Assembly (NCBI GenBank): GCA_021323675.1
Contig: JAJPKP010000016.1
Span: 1-64,000, forward strand
DNA: 64,000 bases
From: Pseudomonadota bacterium
GTDB taxonomy: Bacteria; Desulfobacterota; Binatia; Binatales; Binataceae
Reading direction: 5' to 3'
Of this stretch, positions 1 through 8,294 are shown piece after piece. Each line of letters starts with the position of its first letter. The stretch's first letter is position 1. The translations under genes and the position numbers were made by a program. The notes below the pieces were generated by a model. The model worked only from the letters and a program-made list of their open reading frames with translations, ran no database searches and was not told the DNA's origin.

Positions 1-563
1 CCGTTCTCGGCCTCAGTGAGAGTTTGGGATGGATCGCGGGGCCCGTCGGCGGGGCGGTGGCTCTGGCGGTCGATCTCGCTCTTTTCTTTGACGACCTCTT
101 TGGCGGCGGTTCCAGCATCCCCTACCAGTTACTCTACCCCGGCCATAGTCCGGAGGGACTGGTGAGGGTCGGATGGCAAGATTCCGTGGATCAGAATCCT
201 GTCTACCACACTATTGACGATGCCGTCAGAGGCGCGTCGCGTGCCGCTCTGGCACTCTCCCGAAAGACGGGAAACGAATCGTTCGGGACAGTCGTGCGCG
301 CAGGGACAGGATACACATACACCAATCCAGTTGACGTCGGCAGCCCATATGGGGGACGGGTTTCCGTCCCAGGTAGCGCTGTCGCGACTTATCACACACA
401 TCCAGCCACATGCGAAGGTGGCGTACCGGAGCTGCTTTCGCCGCGAGACAGAGATTTTGTTGCGCTGGATCCGCTACACAGACCCCTTTACTACATTACA
501 CCGCCAGGCGAGATCTACAGATACTCCGGCGGTGACGGTCCGCCGGTTGCTCTGCAACGGTGA
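1..563 (+). CDS. Rhs/polymorphic toxin C-terminal fragment, cassette A: hydrophobic pre-toxin segment, SIPY..HSPEGL junction motif, DUF4329-like C-terminal domain with JAMM-like HTH...SPRD motif (5' end outside window)
   Basis: Frame is open to the window start (VLGLSESLGWIAGPVGG...); GGGSSIPYQLLYPGHSPEGLVRVGWQDSVDQ aligns with three further copies in the window; YTYTNPV...VPGSAVATYHTHP...SPRDRD resembles DUF4329 domains of Rhs proteins. Confidence 0.7.
   Translation, partial: VLGLSESLGWIAGPVGGAVALAVDLALFFDDLFGGGSSIPYQLLYPGHSPEGLVRVGWQDSVDQNPVYHTIDDAVRGASRAALALSRKTGNESFGTVVRAGTGYTYTNPVDVGSPYGGRVSVPGSAVATYHTHPATCEGGVPELLSPRDRDFVALDPLHRPLYYITPPGEIYRYSGGDGPPVALQR
102..197 (+). repeat. junction motif copy 1 (SIPY..HSPEGL..VDQ)
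   Basis: Translated motif conserved with 2545-2638, 4106-4255 and 5174-5323. Confidence 0.65.
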
Positions 564-575
564 GGAGAGAATGAA

Positions 576-1073
576 GTGCGTATGCGATTGAAACGACCAG
601 CGACTGCGGTAACGATACTCGTGACCATCTTTTCACTGGCCTGGATCAGCACTCTGGCAGCTACAGACGCCAAGGGCTCTCGACGAGAAGCGGTCTCTCT
701 GGTGTCGCTGATAGCCGAACCGCAACAATATGATGGGAAAGCCGTGTTGGTGACTGGTTATGCTCTGCTTGGATTCGAACAAAATGAGCTTTTCCTGAGC
801 CCGTATGACGCACAGGAATTCAATACGTTGAATGCGATTTCGCTCGACTTTGGTAAAACCGATGGAGCTCTGCGGAGGCAATGGACCGCCCTCTTCGATC
901 ACGAAACAGTAGATATCGAAGCGACCTTCTACTATCCGAAAGAGGCTGGTGCTAAGGCCGGCAGCTCCTACTGGACAGGATATCCCAACGGATGGTTGGT
1001 GAACATCACGAGTATGCGACTGCACGACTTTCATCCTCGAATTCCGACTCAACCACCCCCGCACACACAGTAG
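576..1073 (+). CDS. putative cognate immunity protein of cassette A (N-terminal signal/TM segment)
   Basis: ORF immediately downstream of the toxin cassette; hydrophobic N-terminus TAVTILVTIFSLAWISTLA; function inferred from position only. Confidence 0.5.
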   Translation: MRMRLKRPATAVTILVTIFSLAWISTLAATDAKGSRREAVSLVSLIAEPQQYDGKAVLVTGYALLGFEQNELFLSPYDAQEFNTLNAISLDFGKTDGALRRQWTALFDHETVDIEATFYYPKEAGAKAGSSYWTGYPNGWLVNITSMRLHDFHPRIPTQPPPHTQ

Positions 1074-1250
1074 AGGCAATAGGCATAGAGTGTACCCACC
1101 GATCACTGTGCAGAGAGGCTCGAAACAAGGCGCCAGAAAACCTAGATGTCCGTACAATCCTTCAGAATGCTCTGGTTATTCGACAAATACGAATCCTGCG
1201 TACAGAGGATGACAAGTGGTAAGGTATGCGGATGATGATCGCACCACGAC

Positions 1251-1475
1251 GTGGGTGGATCGATGATCGGGCTGTTCGATGCGTACAACCGGGCGATCAC
1301 CACACAATATACGTACGATCCTACCAGAGTGGTTAGAGCGAGCCGCGCACCGAACTCGTATCCGTACCTGTATCAGCGGATGGAGTACGATGTGTGGACG
1401 GGGCTGTACCACTCGATGTCGAGTACCCGGCGATGTCACTCGGAGAGTCGAGATTGCCACACAGGATCTATTTGA
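1251..1475 (+). pseudogene. Rhs core remnant
   Basis: GLFDAYNRAITTQYTYDPTRVVRASRAPNSYPYLYQRMEYDVWTGLYHS matches the end-of-core pattern TYDPFG...GMEYDxxTGLYHARYY but lacks the RYYSP..RFLSEDP continuation. Confidence 0.55.
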
Positions 1476-1480
1476 GGCAT

Positions 1481-1903
1481 ATGACGTGTCTTCAACATCG
1501 CGCATTTTGGGCCGTTCGGAGTGGGCTGATAGCCTTGCTCATTCTATTTCTGCTGCAGTTACTGCCGATTCCCGTGATACCTCAGGCATATTTCGATTCG
1601 GCCCCAATCGTGGCTGTCGCCGAGTTCGTAGTAAGACACCAGTGGAGTTACGTAGCAACAATTGTCGGAGCCGCGGGCATTTGGCCAATTTCCCAGTATC
1701 GTAGCGCTCGCTCATCTGCGGATCGTTGGATACTGGCCGGGTCTGTGGTGTGTGCCTTCCTGTTTTTTGTGTTTAGCATCCTTTCTTGGGTCCATCCTGG
1801 CCTGAGCTCTAGCGTTAATCTACTCTCAAAGATCAACGCGATCGCGTTTGCCGTCTTGTTAAGTGCTTCATTCTGTAGAGTTCGTCGACTTCGAAGAGAG
1901 TAA
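1481..1903 (+). CDS. polytopic membrane protein, possible orphan immunity protein
   Basis: ATG at 1481; several hydrophobic helices (LIALLILFLLQLLPIPVIP, WILAGSVVCAFLFFVFSILSW); sits between toxin cassettes. Confidence 0.4.
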   Translation: MTCLQHRAFWAVRSGLIALLILFLLQLLPIPVIPQAYFDSAPIVAVAEFVVRHQWSYVATIVGAAGIWPISQYRSARSSADRWILAGSVVCAFLFFVFSILSWVHPGLSSSVNLLSKINAIAFAVLLSASFCRVRRLRRE

Positions 1904-2108
1904 TTGGTACCCGTTCTGTGAATCGCGCACGCTTGGCTCCCGCTTGTCGATCAACTTCAACATCGGTGGCGTCCTGCTTCCGCGGGCTCGCACCGGGCGT
2001 TTCGTATCTCAAGTGTTTGTGGTTCCCGGGCGCTTGGACTATCTGGTCATCGCCGCCGATGTTGTCCTTGAGAAACTGCAAGCCGTGCGTACGTGACAGA
2101 GAGATTGA

Positions 2109-2423
2109 TTGGAAACACGGGAAGGAAGCGGTATCTTCACTTGTATTTCCGCAACCGTGCACACTCCCGGACGAAACATCTCCTTGGCGCTTCGACGAAC
2201 GCCTGCGATGCTACTGCTGACGCTGCTGTACGTGTGGCAACGCTCCACAGTAGCCTGCGTGGTAGCGCATGCCTTTGAAGATATCGGCGTACCATGCATC
2301 GCTCGCTCCCAGCCTGCCTTGCTTCGCTGGGTATTCGTGCCGCGTTACGTCTGGCTGCCGCTGCTGATGGTCGGGGGTGCAAATGCGTTGGCGCAATATT
2401 ATGCCGCAAGACGCTCCGCATAG
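2109..2423 (+). CDS. hydrophobic protein fragment, possibly a membrane protease (CPBP-like) or immunity remnant
   Basis: MLLLTLLYVWQRSTVACVVAHAFEDIGVP resembles the last conserved helix of CPBP proteins; otherwise weak. Confidence 0.25.
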   Translation: METREGSGIFTCISATVHTPGRNISLALRRTPAMLLLTLLYVWQRSTVACVVAHAFEDIGVPCIARSQPALLRWVFVPRYVWLPLLMVGGANALAQYYAARRSA

Positions 2424-2980
2424 CGGTGCGCCGGTGCGAATGCATCGCACTATGCCCGGGAACATCGTGGCTCGGATGGGTCGCGGGGCTGGCAACTGTC
2501 TTGTTGGAGAAGGTGCTCGGCTTCGATCCGTTCGGCGGTCCCTTTGGCGGCGGCCACAGCATCCCCTGGGAAATGCACGCCCCAGCGCACAGCCCCGACG
2601 GATTGAAGCGTGCCGGCCAGACCGATCAGGTGAACCAAGCATCCTCCTCCCAGACAATTTCGGATACGCAGCCTCTAACGAAACCTCAGCCTGCGCCCCC
2701 GAGTGCATGCTCGCAATATGATAGCGAATGTACGCAGAGTGCAGGGTCGGACAAGTACTCTTGTAGCGCCGGCAACTGCTGCCGCGCGTTTGGTAATAGC
2801 GGTCCTGCAAACTGTGTTCGAGGGTGCCTGCTCGAATTCGAAAAGAGATGCTTTCAGAGTCCGAATAGTGGAGCGTGCAGAACGGAGGCCCACATATTTT
2901 GCTACATGACCTGCGGAGCGCTGACTCATCTAGCGGACTTCTCTGCCGCCTTCTCACCGTCGTGTAGCTCGCTTTACTGA
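2294..2980 (+). CDS. orphan Rhs-type toxin tip, cassette B: pre-toxin segment, SIPWEMHAPAHSPDGL junction, Cys-rich C-terminal domain
   Basis: GGGHSIPWEMHAPAHSPDGLKRAGQTDQVNQ repeat; about 12 Cys in the last ~90 residues; no Rhs core upstream. The true 5' limit of homology is nearer 2460 than the ORF start. Confidence 0.6.
   Translation: MHRSLPACLASLGIRAALRLAAAADGRGCKCVGAILCRKTLRIAVRRCECIALCPGTSWLGWVAGLATVLLEKVLGFDPFGGPFGGGHSIPWEMHAPAHSPDGLKRAGQTDQVNQASSSQTISDTQPLTKPQPAPPSACSQYDSECTQSAGSDKYSCSAGNCCRAFGNSGPANCVRGCLLEFEKRCFQSPNSGACRTEAHIFCYMTCGALTHLADFSAAFSPSCSSLY
2545..2638 (+). repeat. junction motif copy 2 (SIPW..HAPAHSPDGL..TDQVNQ)
   Basis: Translated motif repeat. Confidence 0.7.
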
Positions 2981-2998
2981 AACTCCGGGACGGCTGGT

Positions 2999-3550
2999 AT
3001 GGAAAAGATTGCCCTGATTCCCCTGCATTTTTGGCTCCTCTTCGCGATACCGATAATAGGAAGTGCCATAACTTATCGCTTGGTTCGACACAGGCGGTTC
3101 GAGCTTGTGGTCGCGCTCCTGATTCCACCCTTCGTAGGCGAGCTGGTGTTTGTCTACGCGACTCTGCAAGGTGGCGCCCAGATTTCGGCGTTCGCCACAG
3201 CATCCCTTTGGCGTGCCGTGCTCTATCTGTATCCTTTCGCATTGATTCCGCTAGGGCTATGGTCGCCGTTCGTCGGTCTCCTTGCGTGGCTGGTGCTCGA
3301 GCGGCGCATCCCACAGGATCCTCGAACAGTTGTGAACTATCTGCCCCTCGCCGCTGTCCTGGGCGCAATCGTCGGAGCGGGTTTGCTGGGCGGATTCTAC
3401 GGCTCGCTTCGCATACTCGATCTAAGCGACCAGAATCCGGCTCTCTGGGCGCTGATTGGTGCAGCCTCAGGGCTGACTGGAGGTGTCATTGTTGGGCTCT
3501 TTTTCTGCCTCGAGAGCAGGCGTCGCGGCGTAAGGCATGCTGCCATTTAG
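2999..3550 (+). CDS. polytopic membrane protein, putative immunity of cassette B
   Basis: ATG at 2999 shortly after the cassette B stop; about five hydrophobic helices. Confidence 0.5.
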   Translation: MEKIALIPLHFWLLFAIPIIGSAITYRLVRHRRFELVVALLIPPFVGELVFVYATLQGGAQISAFATASLWRAVLYLYPFALIPLGLWSPFVGLLAWLVLERRIPQDPRTVVNYLPLAAVLGAIVGAGLLGGFYGSLRILDLSDQNPALWALIGAASGLTGGVIVGLFFCLESRRRGVRHAAI

Positions 3551-3722
3551 ACCCAGCCGACACTGATCGAACCGAACAGGTGCGACACCATGAGCAATTC
3601 TTCGCCCAACCGCAGCGTTCGGGCTTGAGGATATCCTCATCGACAACATCGCTTGGCTGCTGCGGACACTTCCACTCTTTGCAATCCCAGGGTCCGGCAA
3701 TTACCGTCTGCAGCCGATTTTC

Positions 3723-4559
3723 GTGGAGAATCCGGCCGAACTGGGGGTTAAAGCCATCGACAGCGAAAGCAATTTCATCCAAGACGCGGTCGGTCCGGAG
3801 GCCTGCACCTTCAACGAGCTGGTTATCGCCGTCCCCACGCAGTGGGCAGCCCTGCAGTTGACCCGGCCGGCTTCGGAGGTGGGAGCGACTTCGAGCCGAA
3901 GCGCGGGCAATCCGAGTTCGCCGACAGATATTCCGGGGTTCAGCGGGGGCGGGGGATTTATGTGGACCTTCAACAACGTAAGCGATCAGGCCTGTTATTC
4001 GATCGCTGCGGGAATGGGAGCGGCGGGGTTGACCGCTGGGGCTGCCGAGTTGGCCACCGTTCTCGGCATCGACATTGGAATCAAAATGTCGATGGCTGGT
4101 TCGGTGGGCGTCGTGGTAGGGGGACTCACCGAACTAGGTTTTCTTATCGCGGATCTGCTCAGCGGCGGCCCCAGCATCCCCTGGCAAGTGCATGCCCCAG
4201 CGCACAGCCCGGAAGGATTGAGCGACGCCGGCCAAACCGATCAGGTCGACCAGAAGCTGGTCTCAGAATTCCGCGAGCCAGATGTCTCGCTAAACGGCGG
4301 CTGTCAGAGCGGGGGAACCTTCACGCCTGTCTCGTTGACGGAAGCTCTCGGCACACGCAAGGAAGTATCTTGCGGGTGGCTAGACCGCAGCATCTGCGCC
4401 GCAGAATGTGCCGCTCAAGGCAAGGGCCTGAAACGATGCTACTATATTCAAGATTTCGGATTCATAGGCAGGAAGGGCCGCTTGGGATTACTGGGCTATA
4501 AGCAATTGGGCGGGCGGCAGTGCGAGTGTAGCGAGCAGCCGCCCTGTGGATGTCGATAG
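3723..4559 (+). CDS. orphan Rhs-type toxin tip, cassette C: pre-toxin TM region, SIPWQVHAPAHSPEGL junction, Cys-rich C-terminal domain
   Basis: LGIDIGIKMSMAGSVGVVVGGLTELGFLIADLLSGGPSIPWQVHAPAHSPEGLSDAGQTDQVDQK; same frame is open back to 3594 without an obvious start. Confidence 0.6.
   Translation: MENPAELGVKAIDSESNFIQDAVGPEACTFNELVIAVPTQWAALQLTRPASEVGATSSRSAGNPSSPTDIPGFSGGGGFMWTFNNVSDQACYSIAAGMGAAGLTAGAAELATVLGIDIGIKMSMAGSVGVVVGGLTELGFLIADLLSGGPSIPWQVHAPAHSPEGLSDAGQTDQVDQKLVSEFREPDVSLNGGCQSGGTFTPVSLTEALGTRKEVSCGWLDRSICAAECAAQGKGLKRCYYIQDFGFIGRKGRLGLLGYKQLGGRQCECSEQPPCGCR
4106..4255 (+). repeat. junction motif copy 3 with nucleotide-level repeat
   Basis: About 9 mismatches, no indels, over 150 bp against 5174-5323. 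Confidence 0.85.
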
Positions 4560-5042
4560 CACGGACAATTGTAAGAAGAAGATGTGCCAGTGTCATAACC
4601 TTGATGGCACGTATTCATCGCGCGAGCCGCTTTATCGGTTCGATGAGGTTTCGAGGCCTGGACGCGTACGACGCGGTCGGGAGCCCGAATATGAGAGAGT
4701 TCAAAGTCGGCGAATTGTACTTCATGACGTGGTATGCGGATCAGGAGTCTCAGGATTCGCAAGACGGACTTTTCCTCGTTCCTGACCCCATCCTTTTTTG
4801 TCGAGAGAAATCTCGACACAGGACTCGAGGGCGAACGATGGTACTTTCAAGACACGAGGTCCTACTGCAAGTACGGTAGCTATCCTATCGATCACGTCGA
4901 AGGGCTAGCCGAAGACGAACTTGTCGGGCAGCTGGTTTGCCTGCGCGAACAAGACCTCTTTCAGATCGTGGATTGTGAAGGGCTCGCTAAGGTCGTCCTT
5001 GAATGCGCGCAGCGAAGACGCGCCGCGGGGGCAAAAATGTGA
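4550..5042 (+). pseudogene. putative immunity gene of cassette C, frameshifted at a T6 run near 4794-4799
   Basis: Frame +2 reads ...MREFKVGELYFMTWYADQESQDSQDGLFLVPDPILF, then frame +3 continues ...FFVERNLDTGLEGERWYFQDTRSYCKYGSYPIDHVEGL...; removing one T joins them. Confidence 0.5.
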
Positions 5043-5095
5043 GGGCGAACCACAGACCGACACCCGGAGAATTGTCGATTGACGTCTGAAACGCG

Positions 5096-5645
5096 GTGTT
5101 TGCAAGGTTCGGGCTGAAGCGCAAGCGCGCGCGGCCTCGACGTCGGGATTACCTCGTCGATGGCGGGTCCGGCGGGCGTCGTGGTAGGGGGACTCACCTA
5201 ACTAGGTTTTCTTATCGCGGACCTTCTCAGCGGCGGCCCCAGCATCCCCTGGGAAATGCACGCCCCAGCGCACAGCCCGGAAGGATTGAACGACGCCGGC
5301 CAGACCGATCAGGTGGACCAGAAATCAAGAGGTTTGGACGGAGGGGGGCCGGTACGCGTTGAGTTCCAGTTAGCAGCGCCGGGAGTATTGGCTGTTTCAG
5401 AAGACCACGTTTGGAAGGAACCGGGACCTTCGGGCCGCTATACCAATCCTTGGACCTCCGGGCGGAGGTTGAAGCCGGAGAGGGAAAAAGTTACGCCACT
5501 GAATCGTTTCGAACCGTGGGAACCGCCTCTGCCGTGGTGGCTTCATATGGAGCCTATGCCTTGGGTCATTCTTCCAAAGGCGTTTTGCGATACTTACAAC
5601 AGCGCGGGAGTGCGGCCCCCTTCCTGGTATCCCCAAACAGAATGA
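5096..5645 (+). pseudogene. orphan Rhs-type toxin tip, cassette D (in-frame stop in pre-toxin region)
   Basis: 5174-5323 is about 94% identical to 4106-4255; GAA(Glu) of cassette C is TAA at 5199-5201 in the frame leading to SIPWEMHAPAHSPEGLNDAGQTDQVDQK. Confidence 0.6.
5174..5323 (+). repeat. junction motif copy 4 with nucleotide-level repeat
   Basis: About 9 mismatches, no indels, over 150 bp against 4106-4255. Confidence 0.85.
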
Positions 5646-5676
5646 AAATCGTTCGGCGCGCAGAGGACCCCTAAAA

Positions 5677-6111
5677 ATGAACTCCAAAGATAGCCAACTA
5701 CGAAGTGCGCTCTCGATCTTGCTCCAGGCGGCCTCTCAGTACAAGGCGAGTCCCGACGAGTTTGTTTCTGAGCTAGCCTCGGAGTTGGAGACGCTAAAGC
5801 CCTTGCCGCGAGACCTTGAGGCCATGGTTGCCGGGTTGCGGTCGGCCGTGAAAGTGCATATGTCACCGGAAAGCGCCGCCGAGGAGGAACCGAGATGCGC
5901 GTTCTGTGGAAAACCGTATGCAAAAGTTCGAACGATGATTGTGTCCGCGAACAGCTGCATTTGCGACGAGTGTTCAATCTCGACCTTGCGCACTCTGAGT
6001 CTTCGCTCCGGATTCAGGTTCATTCGACTTGGATATAAATTGTTCGAACTAGTTGCGAAAACAGGCTACTTCATGACTCGGCACCACAATGATATGGCAG
6101 CATCGCGCTGA
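5677..6111 (+). CDS. ClpX-type C4 zinc-finger protein, putative immunity of cassette D
   Basis: CAFCGKPYAKVRTMIVSANSCICDEC matches the ClpX zinc-binding domain pattern; immediately downstream of cassette D. Confidence 0.6.
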   Translation: MNSKDSQLRSALSILLQAASQYKASPDEFVSELASELETLKPLPRDLEAMVAGLRSAVKVHMSPESAAEEEPRCAFCGKPYAKVRTMIVSANSCICDECSISTLRTLSLRSGFRFIRLGYKLFELVAKTGYFMTRHHNDMAASR

Positions 6112-6143
6112 AGGAGTTACAGGGTTCATCTCAGCCTCCACGA

Positions 6144-6428
6144 TTGCGCAAGGTTCGCAAGATGCCCTCGAAAAACAGCATGAGCAGCGAACCGTTTCTG
6201 AGTAAGCCCAAATTGCCTATGGTGAGAATTGGGGCGGCTCTTCTGCTCTTCCTCTTCCTCGTCGCTCTGGTCCCCGGGATTCCCGTCGTAGGTCGGATGT
6301 CGGAGCTGGTGGGCTTCGTCGGAATTCCCCCGGACTATTCACACTATCCTCGGGATGCAGAAAGATATACGTCGATTCGCCGCTTTCGTTTCGTTCGCGG
6401 CGGGGAAAAATCGGGAGTGACCGATTGA
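6144..6428 (+). CDS. small hypothetical protein with one hydrophobic segment
   Basis: GAALLLFLFLVALVPGIPVVG; position after the cassette array. Confidence 0.3.
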   Translation: MRKVRKMPSKNSMSSEPFLSKPKLPMVRIGAALLLFLFLVALVPGIPVVGRMSELVGFVGIPPDYSHYPRDAERYTSIRRFRFVRGGEKSGVTD

Positions 6429-6485
6429 AGGGACTTTCGCCATCGTTGTTCTTGCGGGCGATCTCCGCGTGGTAAGCTTCGGGCC

Positions 6486-7376
6486 ATGAGCCTCGAAGTC
6501 GGATTTGTTGGTCTTGGCGCGATGGGATTGCCGACGGCGGCCAATCTGATCGCGGCTGGTCATCGCGTTATCGTCTGGAACCGCACGGCTTCGAAGGCCG
6601 CGCCGCTCGCCGCCAAAGGCGCAATCGTCGCGCCGAGCGCGGGCGATACCGCGAAACCCGGCGGTATCCTCATCACGATGGTCGCCGATGACGCCGCGCT
6701 CGAGGAACTCGTGCTCGGCGAGGCGGCGGTCGCGGAGCGGCTCGGGCCGGGCGGCATTCACATCTCGATGAGCACGGTCGCGCCGGCGACCACGCGCAAG
6801 CTTGCCGAACTTCATCGGAAGGCCGGCTCTACGATGATAGCGGCCCCGGTTTTCGGGCGTCCGGATGCGGCCGCGGCGAAGCGGCTATGGATTTGCGTAT
6901 CGGGTCCCGCGCCCGCGAAAGCCTCGGCCCAGCCGCTGTTCGACGCGATCGGGCAGGGGGTGTTTGACTTTGGCGAGATGCCCGAGGCCGCCAACGTCGC
7001 CAAGATCTGCGGCAACTTCCTCATTGCGGCGGCGATGGAGGCGATGGGCGAGGCGTTCGCGATGGCCGAGAAGAGCGGGCTCGATCGCGGCGCGCTGGCG
7101 GCGATGCTCGGCAAGACGTTGTTCGCCTGCCCCGTCTATCAAGGATACGGATCGGCGATCGCGAGCAGGCGCCATTCTCCGGCCGGATTCCGGTTGCCGC
7201 TCGGGCTCAAGGATATCGAGATCGTTCTCAGCACCGCGCGCGAGGCGAATGCGCCGATGCCGGCGGCCGGACTGCTGCGCGATCGATTCCTTCATGCGCT
7301 CGCGATGGGGCGCGCCGATCTCGATTGGTCCGCGCTGGCGCTCGCCGCGCGCGAGGATGCCGGGCTCGGCGACTAG
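6486..7376 (+). CDS. NAD(P)-dependent oxidoreductase, 3-hydroxyisobutyrate dehydrogenase family
   Basis: GFVGLGAMGLPTAANLIAAGHRVIVWNRT; HIBADH-like fold motifs. Confidence 0.9.
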   Translation: MSLEVGFVGLGAMGLPTAANLIAAGHRVIVWNRTASKAAPLAAKGAIVAPSAGDTAKPGGILITMVADDAALEELVLGEAAVAERLGPGGIHISMSTVAPATTRKLAELHRKAGSTMIAAPVFGRPDAAAAKRLWICVSGPAPAKASAQPLFDAIGQGVFDFGEMPEAANVAKICGNFLIAAAMEAMGEAFAMAEKSGLDRGALAAMLGKTLFACPVYQGYGSAIASRRHSPAGFRLPLGLKDIEIVLSTAREANAPMPAAGLLRDRFLHALAMGRADLDWSALALAAREDAGLGD

Positions 7377-7409
7377 CAAACGCCGCGGGCACTCGGCGGA
7401 ATCGGGCGC

Positions 7410-8183
7410 ATGAATGCTCGCGTTCTCACGGCAGTCGCCGCCTGCGCGGCGCTTTTGGTCTTCGGGCAGCGCGCCTGTGCAATCGACTTTTACGAAATTC
7501 AGATTTACCAGGTCGAAACCGCGCCGTATCACCATCTGACCCTCGAGCTGCATTCGAACAGCACCACCACGGCGACCGGACAATGGGCGAAGGAAGCGAT
7601 CGATCCGTACCAGGTTCACGAAACCTTGGAAGGGACCTACGGCGTGCTGCCCTGGCTCGAAGTCGGACAATACCTGTGCACCGCGAAGCTCAGCGACGGG
7701 CACTACGAATACGCGGGCTCGCGCAGCAAGCTGCATTTCGGGGTGCCGCAATCGGAAAGCTGGCCGCTCGAGATCGGCGGCAACATTGAACTCGAATACA
7801 TGCGGTTTCAGGCCGAGGAAAATCCGCTGACGCTTGAAATTCGTCCGATTGTCGAAAAGAAGTTCGGCCGCTTCATGCTGGTCGGCAACTTCGCATTCGA
7901 AAAGCCGTTCAGCGGCTCGGGAACTCATCAGGGCGTGCAGTTCGATCCGTCGGGCGAAGCGGTTTTTCGGCTTACGGATTGGGTTTCGCCCGCGGTCGAA
8001 TATTACGGCGACATGGGCGCGATCTCGTCGATGCCCGGCGTGCAGCATCAGCAGCATTTCATCGTGCCCACGCTCAATTTCGATTTTCTTCCCGAACTCG
8101 AGCTGAATCTGGGAGTGGGCGTGGGGGTGACTCGCGCGAGCAACGGGCTGTTCCTCAAGTCCATCGTGGGATGGACGTTCTAG
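7410..8183 (+). CDS. exported hypothetical protein
   Basis: Signal peptide-like N-terminus; β-rich sequence; no recognised family. Confidence 0.6.
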   Translation: MNARVLTAVAACAALLVFGQRACAIDFYEIQIYQVETAPYHHLTLELHSNSTTTATGQWAKEAIDPYQVHETLEGTYGVLPWLEVGQYLCTAKLSDGHYEYAGSRSKLHFGVPQSESWPLEIGGNIELEYMRFQAEENPLTLEIRPIVEKKFGRFMLVGNFAFEKPFSGSGTHQGVQFDPSGEAVFRLTDWVSPAVEYYGDMGAISSMPGVQHQQHFIVPTLNFDFLPELELNLGVGVGVTRASNGLFLKSIVGWTF

Positions 8184-8294
8184 CCGCAAAAAGCCTCGTC
8201 AATACTGGGCTTTCCGTATCGGCTTGCGCGCGAGATTTCCGCATTGCCTGGTCTGATGCGCTTGGTTAGTCTGATTAAAGTTTCGCTTATCGAC

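Noticed and set aside
2211-3368. 385-aa minus-strand ORF across cassette B
   Set aside because: Opposes the junction motif and membrane protein frames; Arg/Ser-rich without domain signature
4791-4800. Programmed frameshift at T6
   Set aside because: No conserved slippery context or downstream structure that I can support; kept only as a frameshifted gene
6885-8189. Long minus-strand ORF (434 aa)
   Set aside because: Antisense to the dehydrogenase and exported protein genes; composition typical of shadow frames
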